A stretch of DNA of 42,209 bases from Fomitopsis serialis. Lineage: Eukaryota; Basidiomycota; Agaricomycetes; Polyporales; Fomitopsidaceae. Location: positions 1-42,209 of the forward strand of contig NW_025955305.1 of assembly GCF_022376445.1 (NCBI RefSeq). Direction: 5' to 3'. This document shows, in pieces, positions 9,901-21,344 of this stretch. Each line of letters begins with the position of its first letter. Positions within the stretch are counted from its first letter, which is position 1. The notes under the pieces were generated by a model that made no database searches, had not been told where the DNA came from, and was given only the letters and a program-made list of their open reading frames with translations. The position numbers and the translations under genes were made by a program.

Positions 9901-11261
9901 GATCAGCGGACGCCTACGTCTTTGCGTACATCCGGAACATCGAAACCCTCGGTGCTATCTACGCAAAGAGTGTACTCAAGTATCACACTCTCGTGCACAA
10001 GTTGCGAACAAGCCACGTACGTTGCCTTTCGACAAGTCATTCCGCTGTGCTGCTGACTACTACTGGACCTGAAATGGTCAAGCTTCGGGAGACACTCAGG
10101 CGAATGCTACCACCTCGAGTGATATGGGTGCCCTCGACAGATACTGATGATGGCTTGCCAGCCGGCTTAGAGTGACGGAGTAGATACACGTACGATATAA
10201 CGCCCTATGTACTATTGTCGGGGTAGTTCCCATAATGTCAATGACTACATGTGATGTTTGACTGGCACGTCTCGAAACGCCGCGCCGAAACCGCTGGTAC
10301 TACCCAAAGACTGACTATTCTACAAAAATTGCTGCCTCTCCGAGCACTATCTCGCAACTATTCTGGCCTAAGCGTGCTCTAGATAGTAGGGGACTTTGCT
10401 CAGTAGCCTAAAACCCCTATTCAGGCTATCTAGCCTCGGATAGGACTAAATAGGACTATTTAGCCAGGGGGGTTTTCCTGATGAGAGCAGAACAGGTGTG
10501 TTATATGTGGCTCTACACTTTCGCTCTGTCCATTCTCACATGGATCCTGTGCGGCAAACAGTCAGTACACTGGATCTCAAGTACAATGACCGAGTACAAT
10601 TGCTCTGCAGTACAGCGGCGTACCATAATGATCTGATGAACGCCAGACACAGCCATTGATGCTCGCCATTTTGTACGCATCGCCGCGTGTGACTGGGATC
10701 ATGTGTCTATAAACATGGATGCGCTGTGAGACTCACGCTGTATGTGTACTATGCGCAGTGAACACCGCTGTGGGCCGTGGCATAATTTTACAATCGCAAT
10801 CGCAATGCGACCGTATTGCGCGGTCACGTCATGTTGCGTCCCGGACTAGGTCCTTCTCAACAGTGAGACTCATGCCAGTACTATGCCTAGGGCACAGCCA
10901 CAAGCATCCCATTTTGCAAGTCGGGCTTTTGGTGCTGGTGGAAGAGTGGTGCTATCTGTGATGGAAGATCGAGGAAGATGGTTTCCGGTGTGAACCTGAC
11001 CGCAGATAAAGCGCCACCATGAAGAGATCCCAGCGCAGGTGGAGATAGCTTCTATCGCGGACCATCGAGCGAACGGGGAAGCGGCAGTTACCTACACTCG
11101 GCCGGCCGAGACTACCATGCGTCGAGCCTCTCCGCTTTCCCGTCGACGTGACTGTTCCGCTCGTAACCATTGGCGGCGCCAGTCGCCCAATAGTAACTGT
11201 CGTATGACACAACACTATACAGAACACGGACATCGGTCATCCCAATCCAAAGCCAAGAGGG
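9901..11261. other. Intergenic 1.4 kb
   Basis: No gene is supported on either strand. It holds the imperfect hairpin at 10410-10476. The last few hundred bases should be the promoter of the metallothionein-like gene. No classical metal-response core was found by eye. Confidence 0.45.
10410..10476. repeat. Imperfect 67-bp inverted repeat (AAAACCCC ... GGGGTTTT)
   Basis: The left arm starts AAAACCCC and continues to AGGCTATCTAG. The right arm reads as CTATTTAGCCAGGGGGGTTTT. The arms pair over about 18 bases with a four-base gap. The loop contains two copies of ATAGGACTA. This could be a miniature hairpin element remnant or a structured transcript end. Confidence 0.4.
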
Positions 11262-11268
11262 TATAAAA
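11262..11268 (+). promoter_or_regulatory. TATA box of the metallothionein-like gene
   Basis: TATAAAA, in the context GGGTATAAAAGGAACG, lies 83 bp before the ATG at 11351. A C/A-rich leader follows (many CCACC/CACC words), as is common in strongly expressed fungal genes. Confidence 0.65.
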
Positions 11269-11350
11269 GGAACGCTGACGCACCGTCAAGCCCCAGTCCA
11301 CGACCACCACATCTCACCACCCACCTCGCACACCACATCATCGAATCGAC

Positions 11351-11588
11351 ATGTCTGTGAGTTATCATCTCCTGGCATTGACCTTGATGCACGGGCAGGG
11401 ACTGACGGTGGATGGCACGACAGGACAAGGCTACCTGCGCAAACGTCCAGGCCAACGGCGGCTCCTGCACCTACCCCGCGTGCGGCTGCGCTGAGCCCCG
11501 AAGAGCAAGTAAACGGCTCGAGATAGTCGTGGCGTCCAAGCATCCGGTACGTCTTGAGCTTCCATTGGAGGTGGAAGCGGAACCCTAA
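11351..11588 (+). CDS. Small cysteine-rich, metallothionein-like protein
   Basis: Exon 1 holds only ATG TCT. A 67-nt intron follows (GTGAGT, an internal CTGAC branch site, CGACAG), and exon 2 starts at 11424. The joined product begins MSDKATCANVQANGGSC and continues TYPACGCAEP, with four cysteines in the first 25 residues, including a C-G-C pair. Small fungal metallothioneins that bind copper or zinc in the cytosol have this size, start and Cys spacing. Read through, the frame stops at TAA 11586-11588 (56 residues). The tail after CGCAEP is not Cys-rich. A second intron (GTACGT at 11547, CTAACCACAG ending 11611) would instead end the protein at TGA 11612-11614. The TATA box and leader support a real, highly expressed gene. 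The metallothionein assignment rests on composition only. Confidence 0.5.
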
Positions 11589-11614
11589 TGGGTACTCGGT
11601 TCTAACCACAGTGA

Positions 11615-13768
11615 CGCAGTCGGAGGTCCTTTTTGCTGTATTTGTTTCAGAACACGTCACTGTATGCGCATTGTAACGCCGTGAGGGTGTACAAGGGATT
11701 GCACTTCTCGAAGTATACCTTTGGTTGCTGCATCGCCTCTCGGAGTTATCTGGTGAACAATATGAGCGGCAAGTGAGAGCGCATATGACACCAGGCGTAT
11801 GACGACAGACTTTCGTGTGGCTGAGAACGACGATGATTTTGATGAAGAGTATTGCTGAGCGGCAATCTCGGATAGTTTACATCATGGTCTCCTCCTTGCT
11901 TCACCTCGTGAGATACCGACGCGAGAAGCAGGATGCTGCACTCACAAAGTCTTCGTTGATATACAACGCCATCCCTACTCCGATATTTCCAGGTCACGAT
12001 GCCTAGACAACTCTTGTCAAATCTTCGCACACTCCGCAGTGCCGCAAACGGCCGTGCTATACGTTGTGCACACAACAGGGGCTCGCCATAGCTTCTCTCC
12101 AACGAGTAGTCCTTGAACCACGCATACGACAGCCATCGTCCTACGACGGTCCACCCTGTTGTCCCGTCCGCGACGCGCTTCTTGTATAAGTATCGCCATG
12201 TGATATTTGAGCTGCTCCCTACATGCATGGAGGTCCGCGCAATTCTTGGACAGGAGAGGTCGAATATCCGCTCAATCACGTGAGGGGGAACACCCGGGCG
12301 TCGACGCGCCGCCGGAGGTCGTCAAGTTATAGCCACTGTGCACTCCCTTCAGGGTGCGTCGTCCCGCGTAGGATATCTTTGGGCCGGAACTAGCAGCAGA
12401 GGTATATCGCGATGGGTACTAGATGGACGAAGTGTCCGTGAGCCGGGCACTGGCAAGGTCGCGGTGTGGTGCATCACGTGATCGCGCTGTGGTCCGAACA
12501 ATATCGAGTGGCGTAGGGATGGCAGTTGGCATGCAGCTAAGTACTCTAGTAGCTTGCAGAAGACTTCCGCCCAGGTCCATGGCCAGAATATGAATTCTTG
12601 AAGTTGCTCTACTGGACTCTACGACTCTACGGTGCCTACAGTCACATTCTATGGTTGGCCCGTCGCCAAGGCGTTGAGGAGGTCCATAGCCCGTTCGGAA
12701 ACGAGTTCAAACGACGGACCGCGGCCGTGCATGGACGTGGCACAAGAAGAGGTGAATCCGGTGAACCCTCCATTTCCCACCCACGCACCGTCTAGGTGCA
12801 CCATCCCCACAGCTGGTTCCAATGGGTCAGGGTGGTAAGCCCCGCGAGCGCGCGCGAAGCAATGGGCGTGTCCGGTTTGGGCAGCGTCACTGCGAGGGTA
12901 CTACTGCCTCTGCCCGTACTGCCTCTGTGAACTAGAGGTAGTCGCCTAAAGCGACTCTGGAGGAGTGGACGGTCGGTGTAGCGGTTAAGCTGACGAGGCT
13001 TGTTATCGCAGCACCGACGCAAAAGATTGCGTCTACGTGCTGTCAGCTGTGCAAGCGAGATGTAAGCTTCGGAACTAATACAACTATATGGGTATGTGCT
13101 TTGTGCTCTACACAGGAGATGAAGATGCTTGTAACTTACGAGTATGTAGTCAGCTGCCACTGTGAAACAGCTGAACGTCGTCTTCAGTGAGACCGAACCA
13201 GGACTCCGATTACCGACGAATGCAAGGCTCGGTAAATACTGAGTCTTCAAGTCCAACGGCGGACGCCTCACGTGTGTGTCCTCTATGTCCGGTCGGAAGC
13301 TATGCCGTCTCGATGCACCTGTGGAAGTCTAACAAATTCGCAGGATGAGTAGTCCCAATGCCCCAGGGACGCGTGTCATCCGGGCGGCTCGATTTCTCAA
13401 CCTTTCATTCTGTATCAGTCGATCGGAGGCTTGTGTGAGTCAGCTATCATCTTCTTTTGCATAAGTCGCCGCCTAATCCCGCAACTCATTCTCCAAAGCA
13501 ACGGATGCATTCCCATCCGAGTCACAAGCGGTTCCCACCGATTTAGACGGGTACCAACCGCCGCAGCCGATGCCATGGGAAACCCCGCGAAGTGATGAGA
13601 TGGTGTGTCATTCTTTCGGTCAGGTCTGCATTCTTCTGCGTCAGGAGGCTTACCACCACGCCTTGGTCTGTACGCTCCGTACGGGGGCATGTCATCAGCT
13701 CGGTCTACAACTCACATTAAAAAGCCTGGCTTCATTGCTGTCCCACTATCCACCACACCGCATTCAGC
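11615..13768. other. Intergenic 2.1 kb
   Basis: No gene could be supported. The minus strand has a long frame at 12279-11746 (starting after GVPPH, with VIERIFDLSCPRIARTS) and another at 13271-12792. Neither shows a known motif or a consistent set of introns. A short hairpin at 12971-13018 pairs GTCGGTG with CACCGAC. The last few hundred bases should be the promoter of the first monooxygenase. Confidence 0.4.
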
Positions 13769-15988
13769 ATGCCCGACGAATCGATAGTGCCAGTGCTGAT
13801 AGTGAGTACGAATACTCGTTTGATGACCGTCACTCACCCCCGATGACTACGTAGGTTGGAGCTGGGCCTGCAGGGCTCGTTACCGCGCTTACGCTGCGGA
13901 AGAATGGCATACCAGTCCGTATCATCGAGAAAGAGCCGAGGGCCCACGTCGGACAGCGCGGGGCAGGCATTATGGTACGCGTGGATAATGTCCGCTGGGC
14001 TGTGATTTCTGATTTCTGGGTGACCTGGATGTCTCTGCCAGCCTCGCTCGCAGGAGCTCCTGAATTTCTTAGGCGTGCTAGATGATATTCGCGCGAAGTC
14101 CATGGGGGTGGTCCCGATACGGGTGTACAGACTTCCGGGGGGCACTGAGCCCATCATGACCTTTTCGCTAGATCCTGCGGTGGCGTCGACTCCGTCCAAG
14201 CCCTACGTGCGTCGATCAATCGAACGTCATTCACATATTCGGTTGAATTACTAATAACTGCGTCGCAGAGTAACGCAGTCGTGTTGGGACAAAACCACAC
14301 AGAAGAGATCTTGCGTGACCATCTTGACCAAGATGCATGCCAGGTCGAATTGGGAATGGCGCTGTACAGCATTCAGCCACAGGTCGACCATGTCCTAGCG
14401 CATGTCCTGAAGAAGGATGGCGATCAAGAAGCGATAGAAACCATCAAGTGCCGCTGGTTGATCGGCACTGATGGAGCCAGAGGTCAGTAGTCACCTTGGT
14501 GTTTGGCTGAAGGATCACCGTACCCAGTCTGATCGTCATGTACCCGACGCAGGTGTCGTCCGCAAACAGCTAGGTCTTCTCTTCGACGGCGAGACATTGG
14601 GCGTCACACAGCCCCTGGTCATCGGTGACATCGAAATCAAAGGGCTCGACCGCAAAGTACGTGATATGTCGTCCAATTTCGCTCGGTTGATGACCTCGCA
14701 TAGCACTGGCACTACTGGGGGGACATGGACACTATCCTGTGAGAGTACTGTGCCCTGCAGAACCTTCGTCGGGCTGAAATGTACGACAGGGTCATGCTCC
14801 GTGCAACGGAGGATGACGCGATCTACTTCTTGATGTTGGGGGGCCGCCTAGACCTGGCGAAGATCGTTGCGGAGCGGGCGGAACTGGAGAGAGTCCTCAG
14901 AGTCGGTACTGGCCGCACTGACATTGAGTTGGGTAAAATCCGCTACGTTGCGGAATATAGGTACGGACGCTCTGCTCTTCATATTTGGACATTCTGACAC
15001 AGTCTACGTGTAGGCCGCATGTGCGAATGGCCGAGACTTTCCGTAAAGGCCGGATGTTCGTGGCCGGTGGTGAGTCGTCGAATACTATGCTTACAGTGTA
15101 TCACAGAGTAGTGCTTAATACACCATGGCATACAGATGCCGCGCACATCCACAGCCCATTCGGCGGACAAGGCCTGAACTCGAGCATACAGGACGCCGTG
15201 AGTTTTTCTCAAGCGAGTGTTCATTTTTTTTTCACCGACAGAGCTCTCTGCAGGCGAACCTCGGGTGGAAGCTCTCCCTGGTCGAGAAAGGCGTCGCTAC
15301 CCCCTCCCTACTCGACTCCTACGCCGAAGAGCGTCTCCCGGTCATCGCTGAGATGCTCAAGAAATCTACCAAGCTCTTGAATGAAGCGGCCCGCGCTAAA
15401 GGCGACGGGACAAACAGCGAAAAGGCCTGGTACCGCGGCGGCGAGCTGCACATGTTGGGCGTTAACTACCGCTGGAGCTCCATCGTGGTCGATGAACGCA
15501 CGCCGAAGGAGGAGACACCCAGCGACCCATATGGTGTGGTGGCGTCCTGCGCGGGTGACGTCGTGCGAGCGGGTGAACGTGCTCCTGACGCACCTGGGCT
15601 TGTTGTGCTCCGTCCCGGGGGCGGCACTGGCCCCCAGCAGGAGACGAAGGCGACCTCGCTGTTCAACATTTTCGGGCCGTCCTACCATACCGTACTAATC
15701 TTCAGCGACGGTACCGAGAAGGCCGAGCAAATAGTGTCACATCTGGGAGCGTATTCGCCAGAGCTCCTGCGCACGGTTCTGGTATACGCCGATGGCATAC
15801 CTTCTCAGGCGACTTTCGATAATGCCGATGTGTGCGTGGTCGACCGAGATGGGCAAGCGCACGGAGGCTATCAGGTGCGGAGGGATGAATTCCTGGTTGT
15901 TATCGTACGGCCGGACGGTGCGATCGGAGGAATAGTCCGCGGCACTGAAGGGGCTGTGCGTTACTTCGGCGGCGTCTTCGCTGCATAG
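13769..15988 (+). CDS. FAD-dependent aromatic monooxygenase 1 (phenol hydroxylase / pentachlorophenol monooxygenase type)
   Basis: Class A flavoprotein hydroxylase. The family uses NADPH and O2 to hydroxylate phenolic rings; the substrate here is unknown. Ten exons (33, 120, 165, 214, 104, 35, 171, 56, 62 and 735 nt) sum to 1695 nt, or 564 residues, with an intact frame. The dinucleotide-binding motif VGAGPAG is at residues 12-18, GQRGAGIM follows, the DG motif is in RWLIGTDGAR (Asp174), and the GD motif spans exons 8-9 as VAGGDAAHIHSPFGGQ (Asp301). The last about 160 residues form the thioredoxin-like C-terminal domain of phenol hydroxylases (TSLFNIFGPSYHTVLIFSDG). There is no signal peptide or membrane segment, so it is cytosolic. 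The start ATG is in exon 1, with MPDESIVPVLI leading into the beta-strand. Its direct neighbour downstream on the same strand is its closest paralogue. Confidence 0.93.
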
Positions 15989-17399
15989 ATAGACTCACCA
16001 CATGTTGGATGAAAGCTGCGCTCGGCGTTGTGGCTCATTCTACATTGCTCCTATGCATGTCGTGTCAGTACTAGTTTCAATATGGATCGAAGTCCTTACT
16101 GGGCATAGTCTGATAGCGTTCCAGCGCGGATGGGCAATTCATGCGGCAGGTCGCAGAGTAGTGTTCCGACACTCTGTTTCGTACTAAGTTCTGTGAATGT
16201 GCGTCAGGGTGTCACGGTGTTGGCGTCCAAATGCGAAATGTAGACCCTTCATTCTCAATCTCAACCTCTGCGCGCTCCGGATATTATTGTCTGACCACTG
16301 GCAGATGCGCCAAGCGCGCAAGCAAGCGTACTAGTATCCGGCGACTAGTCACCTGAGTAGATAATTCAAGTTAGTCCTCCTTTGAAGATTTACTGTGACG
16401 ATGAACGCAGTCTGCACACCAGAGACAGGTTTTTACGGTCCGTCATTTGTGGATTGTTGAAAGGCCATGGCGTTGTGCCACAAGGAACGAGGCTCGGCAA
16501 CGCCCGGCCCTACCAGAACCAGGCTCGGACGGTACTAGTAATACCTGGACTTACAAAAATGAAAGTTGCCAAGACGCGGGAAACGTGTCGCTATTATCTA
16601 ACTCAGCTATAGATCCTCTGAGATAGACACCAAGATTTGTGGCCGATACAGAGTCACTGCATTTTCTATGGGTAGTTCCGAGTCTTGAGTGATTCCGCTT
16701 TTGGACACGGGCGCTTCCGCTTTCGAAAATGTTACGACGAATTTGGCAAGCGCCGCCGTTGAAACGTTGACGCGGACGGTGAAGCCCAGTGAGAACCTGC
16801 AATTTCTCCAGCGATTTGGAGCCGTTTGCGTCTGACTCCTGTCAGCGACCTGTCAGAGAATCCGTTCACAACGATCTGTGTCAGTTACTTACTTGAACAG
16901 ATGTTAACGCAGCATAGATTGTTGTCGTTTGTCGGCTTAAAGCACCCTAAGTCCATACACTTAGGTGCCTAACACGTTAAGCTGTGCCCAAGTTCGTCGA
17001 GAGTCGCGCGAATCGGAGCTCTCTCGTGTGTTAAAACGTTAAGCGCTTGCGCGTCCGCGGTGCTAGCGCTACAAAAGGCAATGACGTATGCCGGTGCCCA
17101 CTCGTCCCAAACTCGTCCACACTGTCTTTTCTCCGACCACGAACTCTGCTGCATGGAACAAAACTGGGTCTCTTGTGCACTAGTGTTGTCGGTGGTCGAG
17201 TCTCTCGTGTCTCTGTGGTCGAGTACTCTTCTCGACAGCACCGCCTCAGCGTCTCGGGTCGTTCCTGCTCGTCGCTCTTCTCTCTGCGCCGTCTGTGTCT
17301 GCCTGCACCGCTCGCACCCCGCGCCAAAATGCGCGCCCGAGGCTGTTGCTGGCAGTGTGTGTGCTACCAGGTGTATGCGGACGGACGCATTGCTGCGGT

Positions 17400-17477
17400 G
17401 CTCGCTGGATCCACAGCGTCGCTCGCTGGACGCACTCGTTGCTTGCTGGACGCACTCTCGTCGCTCGCTGGATGACC
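17400..17477 (+). repeat. Imperfect tandem repeat, 20-22 bp unit, about 3.7 copies
   Basis: Successive units start GCTCGCTGGATCC, GCTCGCTGGACGCACTCGTT, GCTTGCTGGACGCACTC and GCTCGCTGGATGACC. The unit is imperfect in length, so this is a decayed minisatellite. Confidence 0.7.
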
Positions 17478-17817
17478 GGTGAAGTGTCGTTCAAGTTCGG
17501 ATGAGCACTCAGGCTGATCACGGCAGCTGCACGCTCGACACTGATAGACACGGGCGACTTGCTTTCGCTTTCGTGAAGATATTCTGTTGTGCAACTACAC
17601 GGTAAACGTCTTGTCTCCTTACAAACAGATACCAAGTACATCGAACGACTATTGAGTCAACGTTGCCATTCAACGTTGCCACCGGCCCCCAGCGTGCCGC
17701 ATCACAGGCATGGTTCCAGACCATCCAGGGCTTATGCCCTAGGATCGTTTACTCAGGAGCACGAGGCTTAGCGGCCTCAGGGATTCAAGGTCGGCAAAAT
17801 GATCCAGACGGACCAAT

Positions 17818-18029
17818 GTCGGCCGCTCCGTCGTCGCACGACTCGGAATACGACTCGGACGAATGCTGGAGTGAAGAAGCAGATACTTACCTGCAGCGCC
17901 TCAACCCGACAGGTCATCAACAAGCCATCGAAGTAGTGAGTAAGTCGGCTGTCCTGTCGCCGAAGACACTGCACTGACGCACGCTCATTTTCTCGCGAAT
18001 AATGAATTCCCCAGGTGCTTCAAATTCAC
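17818..18029 (+). CDS. Possible small acidic protein (weak)
   Basis: The ATG at 17818 opens a Ser/Asp/Glu-rich frame (MSAAPSSHDSEYDSDECW). A canonical intron follows (GTGAGT at about 17939, a CACTGAC branch site, CCCCAG before 18015), and the frame then stops within six codons, giving about 46 residues. Another frame with similar composition (MSTIPAFWSDTLRRPDSDDE) lies at about 18223-18376 in a different context. No family is recognised. It could be noncoding. Confidence 0.2.
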
Positions 18030-18772
18030 TGAGCATCACATATCAGTGGATCGCGAACACATAGGGTTTTCAATGACTCTGACGTATATTTGGCCGTTTC
18101 GAGACTCGCTGCCTCTCTAGATGCATGGTTCGGCGGTATCGGCGTCGTGGAGTCCCAGACCCGATGACGACCAGGCCGACCACAATACTCGTTGGAAAGT
18201 TTGATGGTACAAACCCGCACGATGTCGACCATCCCAGCGTTCTGGTCTGACACCCTCAGGCGGCCTGACTCAGACGACGAAGACCAGCTACTGGTTCGTC
18301 TGAATCAGCTATTACCTCACCTTGACGACTTTGCAGTCTACCCATCATTGTATGTGCGCCTCTCGCGACAAGACTAAGAGTTCTAGTCCTGAAGGTCTCG
18401 ACTCGAAGTCATCCCGGCCGAGCCACGTACGACAAGTAACTGCCCACCGTCCAATCACAGCGGCTAGTATGCGGAACGCAGGGATCAGAGTGACGCTCTG
18501 CTTCTCCGTACTACCCGACGCATCCGATTCAACCGACTGAGTCACTGCGGTAGATGCATGGGAATCCGTGTGCCGTAAGTCAATGGACCGTCGTCACCAC
18601 GATCATTTTGCGTGTATGCGTCAGATGGCTTACAATTAGGGTTTTCCTCAGGTGTTGCGACATCAAGGGGAGACGCCTCAGGTCGAAATATCTGCTGGTA
18701 GCCCAAGTCCTTAAAAGCCTCGTCTCCGCTGCATCTTCCTCGTGCCACTTCTCATACAGCTCTCTGACAAAC

Positions 18773-20977
18773 ATGTCTGCTAATTTGGAAATGCCGGTCT
18801 TGATCGTAAGTGCAGCCATTAACGCTGTGATCGTTGTGCTGACCGAAGGGTGAGGCAGGTCGGAGCCGGGCCTGCAGGACTCATTGCCGCGCTCACCCTG
18901 CGCAAGAATGGCATACCAGTGCGAATAATCGAGAAAGAGCTGAGAGTGAACGTCGGGCAGCGCGGGGCAGCACTCATGGTCAGTATGCCCGTTGATGATT
19001 GTCGCATCATTAGAATTAACGATTGTTTTGTCCGTCAGCCTCGTTCGCAAGAAATATTCAAGATATTGGGTATACTGGATGATATACACGCGCACTCCAT
19101 ACCAATGCACCCGATGCGAGTGTACAAGCTTCCGGAGGGTGATGAAGCCATCGCCACTTTTCCACTAGAACCGATTGTAGAGCCGACACCCTACAAGCCG
19201 TATGTACGTGCATCATTTATCAGTACTGTGCTCCGGTTCCATGTGGCTCATCATCAACCGCAGGGCAATACATCCTTGCTGGGACAGAACCAGACGCAAG
19301 CGATCATGCGGGGCCACCTCGAACGCCTTGGTTGCGAGGTCGAATCGGGCGTAGCTCTGTGTAGCTTCCAGACAGAAGTCGATCACGTCGTCGCATATGT
19401 CCTGAGACAGGACGGGGACCGAGAAGTAATCGAGACTATCAAGTGTCGCTGGCTGATTGGCGCAGATGGAGCAAAAGGTTTGCTCCCACATATCTCAGCT
19501 GAGAAATGTGCACTAGTGTGCATTATACTAATCAATCTTGTGATTGTAGGCATTGTCCGGAAGCAGCTGGGTCTCACCTTCGATGGGGAAACCTTAGGAG
19601 CTACCCATCGCATGGTCATCGGCGACGTACAAATCAAGGGACTCGACGCAGATGTAAGTCATACCCTGTGTTTTGACGTCCATCCGTTATTGACCTCATG
19701 TAGCACTGGCATTCTTGGGGAGACATGCATACTACTTTGTAAGTGTTCCCTCCTCTTCTCCAAGGTATACGTCAAAGATTAATGTATAACAGGATCTTGC
19801 TTCGCCCGACAGAAGACCCTCATATCCACGCCATGTTCGTGGGCGGCCACGTCGACCACGCGAAGATTGTCGCGGAACCAGCCGAACTGCAAAGGGTCCT
19901 CAGAGTCGGTACCGGCCGCACAGACATTGAGCTAGAGGCAGTCCATGTTATCGCGGACTACAGGTAGGCTCACTTATTGCTTCTCATTGCCGCAGCTCTT
20001 GAAGTAATCATTATAGGCCTCATGTCCGCATGGCCGAGACGTTCCGCAAAGGCCTGGTCTTCGTCGTCGGTGGTAAGCTTAATTAACTGTTTAGGCTGCC
20101 AGGAGGTCATGCTCATTTACTTGCTCAGATGCGGCTCATGTTCACAGTCCATTTGGCGGACAAGGCCTCAACTCGAGTATTCAGGATGCAGTAGGTCTAC
20201 CACATACAAGTTACTCCGCTCTCCTAATTAAACCATACGCAGGTGAACCTCGGCTGGAAACTCGCCTTGGTTGCGAAGGGCATCGCAGCTCCCTCCCTAC
20301 TAGACTCCTACACCGAAGAGCGCCTCCCAGTCATCGCCGAATTGCTCAGGAAGTCCACCGAGCTCTTTGACATGGCTGTACATGCCAAAGGCGACGGCGT
20401 GGATACCGAGAAAGCATGGAAGCGCGGCGGCGACCTGCACATGTTCGGCGTCAACTACCGCTGGAGCCCCATCGTACTCGACGAGCGCACGCCCAAGGAG
20501 GGAAAACCCGTTGACCCGTACGGCGTGCTGCAGTCCCTCACGGATGTCGTGCGGGCGGGAGAGCGTGCTCCTGAGGCAACGGGCCTTGTTTTCACGGCGG
20601 GAGACGCGGACGGCGTTCAGACGACCTCGCTGTTCGACATATTCCAGCCGTCGTATCATACTGTACTCATCTTCAGCGATGGGACCGACAAGCCTCTGCA
20701 GATCGTGTCGGCTCTGCAGCAATACCCATCGGAGCTCCTGTGCAAGGTGCTCATCCACAGCGATCATGATGGCGCAGCTTCCCTGCCGATCCTCGATGGT
20801 ACCGACATGACGCTCGTGGATCGCGATGGACACGCACATGAGGGCTACCAAGTGCAGAAGGACGAGTGCATGATTGTCATTATTCGACCTGATGGTTATC
20901 TCGGCGGGATAGCTAGCGGCACGGAGTGGGCGAGGCGGTACTTCGACGCTGTTTTTAGTGCATCTGTACATGCCTAG
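18773..20977 (+). CDS. FAD-dependent aromatic monooxygenase 2 (tandem paralogue)
   Basis: Same family and presumed chemistry as the gene at 13769. Ten exons have exactly the same lengths as that gene (33, 120, 165, 214, 104, 35, 171, 56, 62 and 735 nt), giving 564 residues and an intact frame. VGAGPAG (12-18), GQRGAALM, the DG motif in RWLIGADGAK and the GD motif FVVGGDAAHVHSPFGGQG are all present. The C-terminal thioredoxin-like domain includes TSLFDIFQPSYHTVLIFSDG and ends in a short SASVHA tail. Introns sit at identical codons but have unrelated sequences, so the tandem duplication is not very recent. The start ATG at 18773 gives MSANLEMPVLI. It converges with the TM198-like gene, 367 bp between stops. 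Functional divergence would lie in the middle substrate domain, where most differences fall. Confidence 0.93.
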
Positions 20978-21344
20978 GCATCAGACACGCTCGACTTTGA
21001 TGATGTTTCAATCTATTCTGTATTGCTACCAGAATTTCCAGATGTTACTGCCTACGTGCCCGAGTGGCTGCACAAATCGTACCGTAAGTATCCCCCGATG
21101 AATGATCCTGATACAAGCGGAATAGGCAAATGCGACGGAGTGTTCCGAGTCTATGAAGTATGGTATGTGCGTCAGGTATGTCTGACTTCTATTAGGCAAT
21201 GTGGACGTGAAGGGCATGGACGAAAGCAAGCAAGTCCCTAACACAAAGCAGTATCAAGCAGCGAAATCGTCGTGACAATCATGAAAGCCTAATCATATAC
21301 AGCACCAAAGCGATGAGCGCCGGACATGGTGCGCCGCCTAACGC
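20978..21344. other. Convergent 3' intergenic region
   Basis: It holds the 3' ends of the second monooxygenase and of the TM198-like gene. I see no gene in it; two opposite 72-codon frames at 21023-21244 overlap each other and have no motif. Confidence 0.5.

Larger units (their letters stand above)
15989..18772. other. Intergenic 2.8 kb between the tandem monooxygenases
   Basis: No firm gene. It holds the tandem repeat at 17400-17477 and two weak short acidic frames after 17818. The long plus-strand frames at 17047-17482 are products of the GCTCGCTGG repeats and TC-rich DNA. No remnant of a further monooxygenase copy was seen, so the duplication unit did not leave a visible third copy here. 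Confidence 0.5.

Noticed and set aside
11746..12340. Possible gene on the minus strand with VIERIFDLSCPRIARTS
   Set aside because: One long frame without a recognised motif, start codon or consistent exon set; kept only as a note in the intergenic entry.
12971..13018. tRNA-like stem (GTCGGTG pairing with CACCGAC around GCGGTTAAGC)
   Set aside because: Only 48 nt between the outer pairs; no anticodon arm or T-arm, so it is too short for a tRNA gene.
15125..15253. Upstream extension of the last monooxygenase-1 exon frame
   Set aside because: It runs through the CAC/AG boundary, GTGAGT donor and CTGCAG acceptor; the paralogue comparison shows a 62-nt exon and an intron here.
17047..17482. Long plus-strand frames of 140-142 codons
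   Set aside because: Two frames are open at once over TC-rich DNA and the GCTCGCTGG tandem repeat; Ser/Leu/Ala-Arg composition, no domain.
20300..20971. 223-codon minus-strand ORF
   Set aside because: Antisense shadow of the last exon of monooxygenase 2.
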